A stretch of 64,000 nucleotides of DNA from Bin80 sp965220365 (GTDB taxonomy: Bacteria > Bacteroidota > Rhodothermia > Rhodothermales > Bin80), in assembly GCA_965220365.1 (NCBI GenBank), contig OZ244823.1:1798001-1862000 (forward strand). Reading direction: 5' to 3'. Below, piece by piece: positions 8,054 to 15,786 of the stretch. A program made the translations under genes and the position numbers. The notes under the pieces were generated by a model. It saw nothing but the letters and a program-made list of their open reading frames with translations. It was not told the origin of the DNA and ran no database searches. Numbering within the stretch: the stretch's first letter is position 1; each line of letters opens with the position of its first letter.

Positions 8054-9168
8054 AAGTACTGGCACTTGAGCCATGGTATGGTGGTTCGCATCGGAATTTT
8101 GTAAGCGGACTCATTCGAAATAGCCGTCACGAGTATCAACTCGTAACTATGGCATCAAGATTTTGGAAGTGGAGGCTTCAGGGTGGAGCCCAGACACTTG
8201 CACGGAAATCCAGGCAACTGATCGCAGATGGCTTTCAGCCCGATGTGATCCTGGCTTCCAGTATGGTCAACCTGCCGGCATTTTTGGCTCTAGTCCGAAA
8301 AGAGATTGGTAGCGTGCCAGTAATTTATTATTTGCACGAGAACCAACTGACCTATCCGCTATCAAGTGAAGAGAAGCGGGATTTATCATATGCGTACATC
8401 AATTACCTCTCATGTCTGGCAGCGGATCAGGTTGTCTTCAATACAGAGTTTCACTACAAAGAATTTATCCGTGCTCTTCCTGGCCTACTGCGTGTATTTC
8501 CAGATTATACTCATTTGCATACCGTATCAGAAATCTGCGCAAAGAGTCGGGTCATGCATCTGGGAATGGATCTTCAAGCACATGCGGGCTATGCCGACAC
8601 AAGGGACACGAGAGATGATCCACCGATAGTACTCTGGAATCAGCGTTGGGAGTATGATAAGAATCCAGAAGCATTCTTTAGGATCATGAACCGTTTGGAT
8701 GATGCAGGTTGCCGATTTCGGTTGATTCTTGCGGGCAAGCGTTTCGAAGAGCAGCCATCTGAATTTGATGTCGCATTTGAACGTTACGCCGAGCGAATTC
8801 TACATTACGGATATGCGGAGGATTTTGAGGAGTACAGCCGGTTATTGCATCGCGCAGATATTGTTGTGTCGACCGCGGTTCATGAATTTTTTGGAATCGC
8901 AATGATGGAAGCCATCTATTGTGGGTGTCATCCCCTGTTACCGAATCGTTTGAGTTATCCGGAATTAATACCAGAAAATCTACATAAGCCATTGCTGCAC
9001 GCACCCATTCTTTATGACACGGAGGAAGAGTTGTTTTCAATTTTGAAGGGGATGTTGACCGGTGAAGAGCATCCACTTCCCGCCAGAACACTTCGGGGAG
9101 TTGTCGAGCGTCTTGATTGGTCGGTTCATGTAGAGCAATACGATGCTCTGATAGAGTCTTTAGCGTGA
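8050..9168 (+). CDS. GT-B glycosyltransferase of the tRNA-queuosine mannosyltransferase (GTDC1/DUF3524) family
   Basis: A 372-residue protein that follows human GTDC1/QTMAN closely in order: MKVLALEPWYGGSHRNF at the N-terminus, then ASSMVNLPAFLALVR, YYLHENQLTYP, the segment SCLAADQVVFNTEFHYKEF and a C-terminal Rossmann half with VVSTAVHEFFGIAMMEAIYCG, the nucleotide-sugar site. In animals the enzyme puts mannose on queuosine in tRNA-Asp; the bacterial homologues are largely untested. Family assignment is strong, the tRNA substrate is inferred. It is the last gene of a plus-strand run, overlapping the previous one by 4 bp. Confidence 0.85.
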   Translation: MKVLALEPWYGGSHRNFVSGLIRNSRHEYQLVTMASRFWKWRLQGGAQTLARKSRQLIADGFQPDVILASSMVNLPAFLALVRKEIGSVPVIYYLHENQLTYPLSSEEKRDLSYAYINYLSCLAADQVVFNTEFHYKEFIRALPGLLRVFPDYTHLHTVSEICAKSRVMHLGMDLQAHAGYADTRDTRDDPPIVLWNQRWEYDKNPEAFFRIMNRLDDAGCRFRLILAGKRFEEQPSEFDVAFERYAERILHYGYAEDFEEYSRLLHRADIVVSTAVHEFFGIAMMEAIYCGCHPLLPNRLSYPELIPENLHKPLLHAPILYDTEEELFSILKGMLTGEEHPLPARTLRGVVERLDWSVHVEQYDALIESLA

Positions 9169-9441
9169 GCGAGACGGTGTTATCTTGTGTGGGGACGGGA
9201 GAGTATGGGAGGGAAATAGGTGAGCAGTGCCAAGGGGAAGCACCGTGGTGTGCCAAGTTTTTGTAAGAGACGTGCTGGTCGGCTCATTTGATAACGCTGT
9301 CTGACTGTGTGAGACTGACCCGGTTGGACTTACCCACCAAGGGGCAGAGTACTCCGAACATCCCCCTTGGGAGGGGTACATTTGCGTTCATTCTGATCTG
9401 ATGAGAAATCCCTATTTTTGTAAAAACCCTCATGAGCTGCG
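9169..9441. other. Intergenic region with inverted repeat
   Basis: No gene seen. CCAAGGGG (9337-9344) and CCCCTTGG (9363-9370) form an 8-bp inverted repeat with an 18-base loop, possibly the end of the preceding transcript. A TAnnTTTG box follows at 9413. Confidence 0.4.
9413..9420 (+). promoter_or_regulatory. Candidate Bacteroidota-type -7 box
   Basis: TATTTTTG fits TAnnTTTG and lies 21 bases before the start codon at 9442. I do not see a convincing -33 TTTG at the usual spacing. Confidence 0.35.
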
Positions 9442-9882
9442 ATGCCAACAGAACACTATCAGCGTGTAAAAATTTTTATGGAGAAGGTCGGCCAAGAGAC
9501 CCCAACAGAAGTGATGGTTCCAGATGAACATACACGGCTACTTCGTGCTCGTCTGATTCTTGAGGAAGCATTGGAAACCGTGCATGCCCTTGGCATCTCG
9601 GTTCAGGTTCAGGGGAAAGAAGTGGATGTAGAGTCATGTGAGTTTACGCCGGATAAGCCGGTTGATCTAGAAGGTGTGGCGGATGGTTGTGCCGACATAT
9701 CTGTCGTAACGGTGGGTACCTTAATTGCGTTTGGGATAGAGGATGAGGAGCTACTCCGTGAAGTAGATGAGGCGAATTTGCGAAAATTTGGATCCGGCAG
9801 TTATGCCCGTGAGGATGGCAAGTGGATGAAACCACGAGATTGGATCCCTCCAAATATAGCAGGTGTGCTGGCGAATCAGTAG
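9442..9882 (+). CDS. MazG/PRA-PH-like nucleoside triphosphate pyrophosphohydrolase
   Basis: A 146-residue all-alpha NTP pyrophosphatase. The metal-binding residues are visible as EEALETVHAL (about residues 33-42) and, after a charged linker, EGVADGCADISVVTVGTLIAFG, with a DEANLRKFG tail typical of the MazG/phosphoribosyl-ATP pyrophosphatase-like group. Enzymes of this group hydrolyse (d)NTPs to NMP and pyrophosphate and often clean up modified nucleotides. The insertion between the two acidic helices (VQGKEVDVESCEFTPDKPVD) sets it apart from HisE and suits the small single-domain subgroup also found in phages and integrons. Confidence 0.78.
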   Translation: MPTEHYQRVKIFMEKVGQETPTEVMVPDEHTRLLRARLILEEALETVHALGISVQVQGKEVDVESCEFTPDKPVDLEGVADGCADISVVTVGTLIAFGIEDEELLREVDEANLRKFGSGSYAREDGKWMKPRDWIPPNIAGVLANQ

Positions 9883-10023
9883 GGCATGGGCATGAGGGCA
9901 CAGACAACCAACAGGTTTATTCTTGGGATCTTCTGAACAGTATTTTGCCGAGAAGTGAGAGACATAAAATCAATTTTGATGGGCTTGTGCATAGAGCCCA
10001 AGGGATTGGTTGAGAGCAAACTC

Positions 10024-11451
10024 ATGCACAGCATCAGCAGCCTAATGGTTATGGTTGGTGGTCTGCTTTTTGTGGCGTCCGGCGTAATAGCCCAACGCTC
10101 ACCTCAGATAGGTATTGATTATGCTTCTTTTGCCTATGATGAGCGGGAGTCGCTAGTGGAGCTTTATATGGCAGTGCAGGCGAGTTCCCTCACGTATGCG
10201 GCACAGGATTCTGGGTACAGTGCCGCAATTCCACTTCATTTGAGTTTGGCACGTTCCTCGGCAGATGCGAATCGGGATCTGCCAGGAGACCGCCCCGTGT
10301 GGGTACAGGAAGATGAATTTCGCTTCTTCGTGCCCGATACATCGTTAATAGTTGAAAGGCAAGTTTTTTTGCGTCAAACTCGATTCACAGTAGTCCCAGG
10401 TGAGTATGAACTGCAGGTGAATCTGTTGATTACAGAGCAGGAAATGATCCAGTCACGCCGAGATCTGACGATACCGGATTACAGCCATCGGGAAAACTGT
10501 TTGCTTTCAGATATCACCTTGGCTTCCAGCATTGTGGATTCGGATGATAACGAGGATCCCCACCACAAGAACGGGTTATCAATCCTCCCGAATACGGATC
10601 AATTGTACGGTGTGGATTTTACGCAACTATTTTATTATGTAGAAGCCTACAATACCAGTTGTGCTGCGTCGGATTCAGGTGAGTATACCGTGCTCACGTA
10701 TGTGACAGAAGCAAGTAGTCCAGTCCAGGTTCTGGGCCTCGAGAAGCGATCTGAACGTAGTGTGCGCCGGACAGATATTCTCGTTGGTTCATTTGATTTG
10801 TCTGATCTTGGATCGGGAACTTACCTCTTACGCGTAGCAATTCTGAGTAGTACCAATGAAGCTGTAGTAGAAAAAAGTCAAAAATTTTTTGTTTTCAATC
10901 CATCCGTAAATACCCCCCAGTCCGGTGTAACTGCGAGTGACGAGACATCTGAGGCAAGTAGTTATGCAACGATGACCGAGGAAGAAATAGAAAGGGGATT
11001 GAAGTATATTCAAGTCATTGCAAATGAACAGGAGTCCAGACAGATTCGTCGTGTTCAAGACTTGGATGAGCGAAGAGGATTATTAATGGATTTCTGGAAG
11101 GTACGTGATCCAACTCCAGGCGTAGGGGGAAATGAGTTCCGGGATGAGTTCTACCGCTTGTTGGTGTATGCTAATGAACGCTATTCTGCTCAGCGAGTCG
11201 AAGGCTGGGAGACGGACCGAGGAAATACTCTCCTAAGGTATGGCAGGCCAACAAGTATTGAATCGAATATGTACGAGCGAGGACGAAAGCCATACGAAAT
11301 ATGGAAGTACAATAACATTCCCGGTGAGGGAGATGCTGAGTTTATATTTGCGGATTTAGATGGATTTGGCGATTTCGAATTGATTCACTCTACCGTTGCG
11401 GGTGAGCGGAAGCTCCCTGATTGGCCTCAAAGAATTTCCGATAGGTATTGA
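10024..11451 (+). CDS. GWxTD domain-containing secreted protein
   Basis: An extracytoplasmic protein with signal peptide MHSISSLMVMVGGLLFVASG ending in A-Q. An upstream GTG at 9955 would add 23 residues that do not suit a signal, so I chose ATG 10024 (475 residues). The C-terminal part holds VEGWETDRGNTLLRYGRP, the GWxTD motif after which the domain is named; it is found in Bacteroidota, Gemmatimonadota and relatives. The first half is probably beta-rich. Function is unknown. It overlaps the longest possible asnS frame, but with asnS starting at 11453 the two genes are 1 bp apart. Confidence 0.82.
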   Translation: MHSISSLMVMVGGLLFVASGVIAQRSPQIGIDYASFAYDERESLVELYMAVQASSLTYAAQDSGYSAAIPLHLSLARSSADANRDLPGDRPVWVQEDEFRFFVPDTSLIVERQVFLRQTRFTVVPGEYELQVNLLITEQEMIQSRRDLTIPDYSHRENCLLSDITLASSIVDSDDNEDPHHKNGLSILPNTDQLYGVDFTQLFYYVEAYNTSCAASDSGEYTVLTYVTEASSPVQVLGLEKRSERSVRRTDILVGSFDLSDLGSGTYLLRVAILSSTNEAVVEKSQKFFVFNPSVNTPQSGVTASDETSEASSYATMTEEEIERGLKYIQVIANEQESRQIRRVQDLDERRGLLMDFWKVRDPTPGVGGNEFRDEFYRLLVYANERYSAQRVEGWETDRGNTLLRYGRPTSIESNMYERGRKPYEIWKYNNIPGEGDAEFIFADLDGFGDFELIHSTVAGERKLPDWPQRISDRY

Positions 11452-11452
11452 C

Positions 11453-12952
11453 GTGGAAACAACAACAATAGAATCACTTGCAGAACAGATTGGACAGGCA
11501 GCTACTCTGCGGGGCTGGTTACAGCAAAAACGTGGTTCCAAGGGACTATTCTTCCTGGTCCTCCGTGATGGGACAGGCCTGGTTCAGTGTGTAGTGAATC
11601 AGCAGAATGTAGACGCGTCTTCATGGGAAAATGCATCTGCTGCAACTCAGGAGACATCGCTGGTAATCAAGGGAGAAGTCCAGAGGGATGAGCGTCAGGT
11701 CGGGGGCGTGGAGGTACAGGTTTCGAGTATTGACGTGATCCAGATCGTAGATGATTATCCGATTACTCCCAAGTCGCATGGAGTGGAATTTCTGATGGAT
11801 CGGCGTCATCTATGGCTTCGAAGTCGGCGCCCCTGGGCGGTGATGCGCATCCGAAACCGCATCATTATGAGTATCCATAATTTCTTTCAGGAGCGTGGTT
11901 TTCTTCAGATGGATGCTCCGCTTCTGACAAAGAATGCGGTGGAAGGAACCAGTACGCTCTTTGAGATCGATTATTTTGGGAGCTCAGCATATCTGACACA
12001 GAGCGGCCAGCTTCATGGAGAAGTTATGGCAATGGCTTTCAATAAGATCTATACCTTTGGTCCTGTTTTTCGTGCAGAAAAATCAAAGACACGAAGGCAC
12101 CTGACCGAGTTCTGGATGATAGAGCCCGAAATGGCATTCTATGATCTGGAGATGAATATGACACTGGCAGAGAACTTTTTGGTTCGGATTGCTTCGGATG
12201 CGGTGTCTGACTGTAAGGAGGAACTCATGCTATTGGGACGGGATCTGGATGCACTGTGCCGGATTCAGGCACCATTCCCGCGCTTGACGTACAGCGAAGC
12301 CGTGGAGCTTGTTCGGAGTAAAAAAACCCGACTCCTGGTTGAAGAAAGGCAACAAGAGTTACGTAGTGAGAAATCAGATCTCGAAAAGGAGCGTGCGCAG
12401 AACAAGGAAATTTATGCACGCTCAAAGGAGTGGAAGAAGCGTCGTATTGATGCGCGTGAGATTGAAATCAATGCCCGTCTTGATCAGATTGAAGAAGAGC
12501 AGCGTAACCTGCCTAAATGGTGGCAATCAGCGGCTGAGTTTGAGTGGGGTAAAGATTTTGGTGGCAGCGACGAGACATTATTAACCTGGCATTTTGATCG
12601 CCCAATTATTGTGCATCGTTATCCAGAAGCCGTCAAAGCGTTCTATATGAAGCGTGACCCAGAAGATGATCGTCTGGCACTTGGGATGGATGTTCTTGCC
12701 CCTGAAGGTTTTGGAGAGATTATCGGTGGTGGTCAACGCGCAGATGACCTGGCTTTTTTGGAGGAACAAGTGAGACGGCATAATCTTCCCCAAGAAGCAT
12801 TTGAATGGTACTTTGACCTTCGTCGATATGGTACTGTGCCCCACAGTGGCTTTGGATTGGGCCTTGAACGGACGGTCTCATGGGTTTGTGGACTTGAACA
12901 TATTCGGGAAACGATTCCGTTTCCTCGAACACTCGGGCGACTCGCACCATAG
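11453..12952 (+). CDS. asnS: Asparagine--tRNA ligase with a charged insertion
   Basis: A class II aminoacyl-tRNA synthetase, 499 residues from GTG 11453, directly after the previous stop. The N-terminal OB-fold (ATLRGWLQQKRGSKGLFFLVLRDG) is followed by motif 2 FRAEKSKTRRHLTEFWMIEPE and motif 3 GFGLGLERTV; the end IRETIPFPRTLGRLAP and DLRRYGTVPHSGFG are characteristic of AsnRS rather than AspRS. Between YSEAVELV and EFEWGKDFGGSDE lies a ~70-residue, highly charged helical insertion (about residues 285-360, rich in E, K, R) absent from standard AsnRS. Its function is unknown; it could contact tRNA or fold as a coiled coil. Confidence 0.9.
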   Translation: METTTIESLAEQIGQAATLRGWLQQKRGSKGLFFLVLRDGTGLVQCVVNQQNVDASSWENASAATQETSLVIKGEVQRDERQVGGVEVQVSSIDVIQIVDDYPITPKSHGVEFLMDRRHLWLRSRRPWAVMRIRNRIIMSIHNFFQERGFLQMDAPLLTKNAVEGTSTLFEIDYFGSSAYLTQSGQLHGEVMAMAFNKIYTFGPVFRAEKSKTRRHLTEFWMIEPEMAFYDLEMNMTLAENFLVRIASDAVSDCKEELMLLGRDLDALCRIQAPFPRLTYSEAVELVRSKKTRLLVEERQQELRSEKSDLEKERAQNKEIYARSKEWKKRRIDAREIEINARLDQIEEEQRNLPKWWQSAAEFEWGKDFGGSDETLLTWHFDRPIIVHRYPEAVKAFYMKRDPEDDRLALGMDVLAPEGFGEIIGGGQRADDLAFLEEQVRRHNLPQEAFEWYFDLRRYGTVPHSGFGLGLERTVSWVCGLEHIRETIPFPRTLGRLAP

Positions 12953-12954
12953 GA

Positions 12955-13253
12955 ATGGAACGTTACCCACAGAAGCCGCTGCAATTTACTCCGCGATCGT
13001 CGGAAGAAATGTTAGCACGGGCCGAGCAATTCCGTGCATTGATGCAGCAGCGACGTTCTGTTCGCACATTCAGTAATCGCCCAGTCCCTCGTGAGTTGAT
13101 TGAACAGGCGATTCTGACCGCCGGTACGGCTCCTAGCGGGGCACATCGGGAGCCATGGCATTTTGTTGCTGTGAACGATTCTGGGATACAATTGGAGATT
13201 CGAAGATCTGCCGAAAAAGAAGAGCGCGAGAGTTACGAGCGACGAATGTCTAA
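12955..13253 (+). pseudogene. Iodotyrosine deiodinase-like flavoprotein, 5' part, interrupted by an IS
   Basis: The first ~100 codons of a nitroreductase-fold flavoprotein: RRSVRTFSNRPVPRELIEQA (FMN phosphate site) and TAGTAPSGAHREPWHFVAV closely match iodotyrosine deiodinase (IYD). The frame runs 2 bp after the asnS stop to the IS boundary, where a CTAA duplication ends it. In family enzymes the protein reduces halotyrosines using FMN; bacterial versions are known. The gene is split by the IS, so no intact product is made here. Confidence 0.9.
13250..13253 (+). repeat. CTAA target-site duplication, left copy
   Basis: CTAA at 13250-13253 recurs at 15360-15363, on the outer side of both inverted repeats. 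Confidence 0.85.
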
Positions 13254-13266
13254 CCCAAGTTTAACA
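13254..13266 (+). repeat. Left terminal inverted repeat of the IS1634-type element
   Basis: CCCAAGTTTAACA, exact complement of 15347-15359. Confidence 0.9.
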
Positions 13267-13269
13267 CGA

Positions 13270-13291
13270 GGCCCCATTTTGGGGCCTTTTT
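13270..13291 (+). terminator. Rho-independent-type terminator inside the IS left end
   Basis: GGCCCC and GGGGCC (13270-13275 and 13281-13286) form a 6-bp GC stem with loop ATTTT, followed by a T run. It would stop transcription entering from the host gene, a common shield at transposon ends. Confidence 0.7.
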
Positions 13292-13444
13292 TAGTTTTTT
13301 TTTCGCCTGACCTTGGCCCCGAACCTTTGATTCCAGCCTGCATTGGCCCATTTCCTTTTGCGTCGTTCGTGGATTCGGACGATTGTAGTGCCATAATGCG
13401 TTTTCTGTGGGAACCTTCGCCGGCCCCCTTCGTTTCCTGCCATC

Positions 13445-15259
13445 ATGTTTATCCGAAAAACCATGACCCGGACCATGAAGGACGGAACCACCTATCATGC
13501 GTTCCGGCTCGTTCACAATGTCCGCTACGGCGCCAAGGTGAAGCAGGAGACGCTCCTGCATCTGGGAAGTCAATTTCCGGTCAAGGAATCCGACTGGCCT
13601 CTGCTCTGCCGCCGGATTGACGAACTTCTCCAGGGGCAGGTCTCGCTCCTGCCGCCCTTGCCCAAACCGTTGGAGGATCAGGCCGAGGCCATCGTTGGGC
13701 AGTTGTTCGCCAAGCAGGCCGAGCGGCTGCGACAGGCAAAGCTGGCCCAGGGCGAGCCACTGGATCCGAGATGGCACACGGTGGATGTCGCCTCTACCCG
13801 TATGAGCATGGTGCGGAGTGTGGGGGTGGAACATGTGTCCTTGTGGGCCCTGAACCAGCTGGGAATCCCGAAGCTGTTGCGGGGCCTTGGGATGACTCCC
13901 AAGACCCAGCATGCGGCATTGGGGGCGATTGTCGGACGCTTGGCCAAGCCTGCTTCCGAGCGCGCAACCTATGCGTGGCTCTGTAACGAGAGCGGTCTTG
14001 GGGAATTCCTGGGAGGATCGTTCCAGCGCATGAGTTTGATGCATCTCTACCGGGCCTCCGATCAACTGGTGAAGCACCGCGATGCGATTGAATCGCAGGT
14101 ATTCACCGAAGCCATGTCCCTGTTTGGATTGGGATGTACGGTGACGCTGTTGGATCTGACCAATACCTATCTGGCGGGATCGGGATCTGCTCAATCGTTG
14201 GCCAAGCGTGGGCGGTCCAAGGAGAAGCGGAATGATCGTCCTCTGATCACCTTGGCTCTGGTTCTGGATGGGAGTGGATTTGTGCGGCGCTCAAAGATCT
14301 ATGCCGGCAATACGGCAGAGGCGGAGACCCTCCAAACGATGCTCCAGGAAGCGGATGCCCCGAACGAGGCCATTGTGATTATGGATCGGGGGATTGCAAC
14401 CGCGGAAAACGTGCAATGGCTTCGCCAGGCCAAGTACAGATATCTGGTGATGAGTCGGGAGCGGGCCCGGGTCTTTGATCCGGCAGATCAAGAGGTGACC
14501 GAGTTGGATAACGGCGTAGAACTGTATGAGGTCCGGGACTCGGAAGAGGTCCGGGTCTATTGTCGTTCGAGCCAACGGATCAAGAAGGAGCAAGCCATGG
14601 TGGCACGTCGTCGTGCGAAGTTTGAAGCACAGCTCACGCAGTTGGACCAGGGGTTATCCCGACCGAAGACGACGAAGAAGCTTTCGCGGATTTGGGAGCG
14701 GATTGGACGATTCAAGAAAAGCAGTGGTGGGATTGGACAGCACTACGACATTGAGGTGATTGCCGATGAGAAGCAAGAGAAGGCGGTGCAGGTGAAGTGG
14801 CGTGCGCGGCCGAAAGCGAATTCGATGTGGACCGATCCCGGCACCTACCGCTTGAGGACCAACGTCATGGAGCTTTCCACCGCTCAGCTGTGGCAGACCT
14901 ATATCATGCTGACGGATCTGGAGGCCGTGTTCCGCTCGCTCAAGAGTGAGTTGGGATTGCGGCCTATCTTTCACCAAACCGATCAACGCACCCAAGGGCA
15001 TCTGTTCATCACTGTGCTTGCGTATCAGGTCGTACAAGTGGTGCGAACCTACCTGCGGCAACAGGGAATCTCCTGGAGTTGGACCACCATTCGCAATGTG
15101 CTCTCGTCCCAACGACGGGCTACCATCCATCAAACACGAAACGATCACGTAGCCGTGCACACGCGCCTCACCTCGGATCCCGATGCAGATCAACGCGAAA
15201 TTTACGAGGCGCTGAAGATCGAGCCGCGTCCACTTGAAACGGAAATCACCACGATCTGA
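13445..15259 (+). CDS. IS1634 family transposase
   Basis: A 604-residue DDE transposase. N-terminus MFIRKTMTRTMKDGTTYHAF with a KQETLLHLG segment is typical of the IS1634 family. The catalytic acidic residues are visible: Asp in LLDLTNTYLAGSG, Asp in IVIMDRGIATAENVQW, and the C-terminal Glu in LEAVFRSLKSELGLRPIFH, followed by QTDQRTQGHLFITVLAY. The frame is open from the ATG to the stop 100 bp before the right repeat. Nothing is missing, so the enzyme may be active. Opposite-strand frames in this interval are shadows. Confidence 0.93.
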   Translation: MFIRKTMTRTMKDGTTYHAFRLVHNVRYGAKVKQETLLHLGSQFPVKESDWPLLCRRIDELLQGQVSLLPPLPKPLEDQAEAIVGQLFAKQAERLRQAKLAQGEPLDPRWHTVDVASTRMSMVRSVGVEHVSLWALNQLGIPKLLRGLGMTPKTQHAALGAIVGRLAKPASERATYAWLCNESGLGEFLGGSFQRMSLMHLYRASDQLVKHRDAIESQVFTEAMSLFGLGCTVTLLDLTNTYLAGSGSAQSLAKRGRSKEKRNDRPLITLALVLDGSGFVRRSKIYAGNTAEAETLQTMLQEADAPNEAIVIMDRGIATAENVQWLRQAKYRYLVMSRERARVFDPADQEVTELDNGVELYEVRDSEEVRVYCRSSQRIKKEQAMVARRRAKFEAQLTQLDQGLSRPKTTKKLSRIWERIGRFKKSSGGIGQHYDIEVIADEKQEKAVQVKWRARPKANSMWTDPGTYRLRTNVMELSTAQLWQTYIMLTDLEAVFRSLKSELGLRPIFHQTDQRTQGHLFITVLAYQVVQVVRTYLRQQGISWSWTTIRNVLSSQRRATIHQTRNDHVAVHTRLTSDPDADQREIYEALKIEPRPLETEITTI

Positions 15260-15346
15260 ACAGACCCAATCCATGCCAATCGGTAGTGCCCTAATCGGCC
15301 TGAATCGGGCCGAAAGCCCCCGCTCAACGCTGGAATCAGTATTTTA

Positions 15347-15359
15347 TGTTAAACTTGGG
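15347..15359 (-). repeat. Right terminal inverted repeat of the IS1634-type element
   Basis: TGTTAAACTTGGG, exact complement of the left end, followed by CTAA at 15360-15363. Confidence 0.9.
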
Positions 15360-15363
15360 CTAA

Positions 15364-15727
15364 GGAATGGTTGGATGCCCTTTGCCCACTTGGCACTGAC
15401 TGGAACAAGCCGTTTCTTGAAACTGCTCCCTGGCTGGTGATCTGTTTTGCCAAGAATGTTGGGGATGACGGAAAGAAAAATTACTATGTTCAAGAGAGTT
15501 GTGGAATTGCCTGTGGATTATTCATCGCCGCGATCCACAATCTGGGCTTAGCAACACTGACTCATACTCCCAGCCCAATGCGATTTCTAGGGAATATCCT
15601 TAAGAGGCCCAAACATGAGAGGCCCTATATTCTTTTTCCTGTAGGATACCCCGCGGAGGGTGTGATGGTACCGGATTTAAAACGAAAAAGCCAGGAACAG
15701 TTGGTTACCTGGCAAGAACGCGATTAA
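15364..15727 (+). pseudogene. Iodotyrosine deiodinase-like flavoprotein, 3' part
   Basis: After the second CTAA the frame resumes (GAA TGG TTG GAT) and gives EWLDALCPLGTDWNKPFLETAP, then a segment with ESCGIACGLFIAAIHNLGL and the ending FPVGYPAEGVMVPDLKRKS, the same order as IYD. Combined with the 5' part it makes 220 residues, the normal length of bacterial IYD. The part lacks its own start codon and cannot be translated from the gene's original start while the IS is present. Confidence 0.9.
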
Positions 15728-15733
15728 GCAGAG

Positions 15734-15772
15734 CCTTCGGGATCCTTGCTGTGCGGGCAAGGATCCCGAAGG
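15734..15772. terminator. 16-bp perfect hairpin between convergent genes
   Basis: CCTTCGGGATCCTTGC (15734-15749) and its exact complement (15757-15772) with a 7-base loop. It sits between the 3' ends of the IYD-like gene and glnN, and could end both. No T run follows on either strand, so it is not a textbook terminator. Confidence 0.6.
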
Positions 15773-15786
15773 AGGCTAGGTTTGGA

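Larger units (their letters stand above)
13254..15359 (+). mobile_element. IS1634-family insertion sequence within the IYD-like gene
   Basis: A 2,106-bp element with 13-bp inverted repeats CCCAAGTTTAACA (13254-13266) and its complement (15347-15359), flanked by CTAA duplications. It encodes one 604-residue transposase. Removing the element and one CTAA joins the host reading frame exactly (RRMS + K + EWLDALC), and the resulting protein aligns with IYD without a gap, which independently supports these borders. The insertion therefore looks recent and clean. Confidence 0.93.

Noticed and set aside
9169..9441. tRNA or riboswitch in the 9.2-9.4 kb gap
   Set aside because: No cloverleaf and no known riboswitch core; only an inverted repeat.
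12309..12584. Plus-strand frame inside asnS
   Set aside because: It overlaps the conserved AsnRS frame in another phase and has no own features.
13244..15369. GAATG as a 5-bp target-site duplication of the IS1634-type element
   Set aside because: GAATG does occur on both sides, but with it excision would not restore the reading frame. CTAA adjoining the inverted repeats does, and matches IYD.
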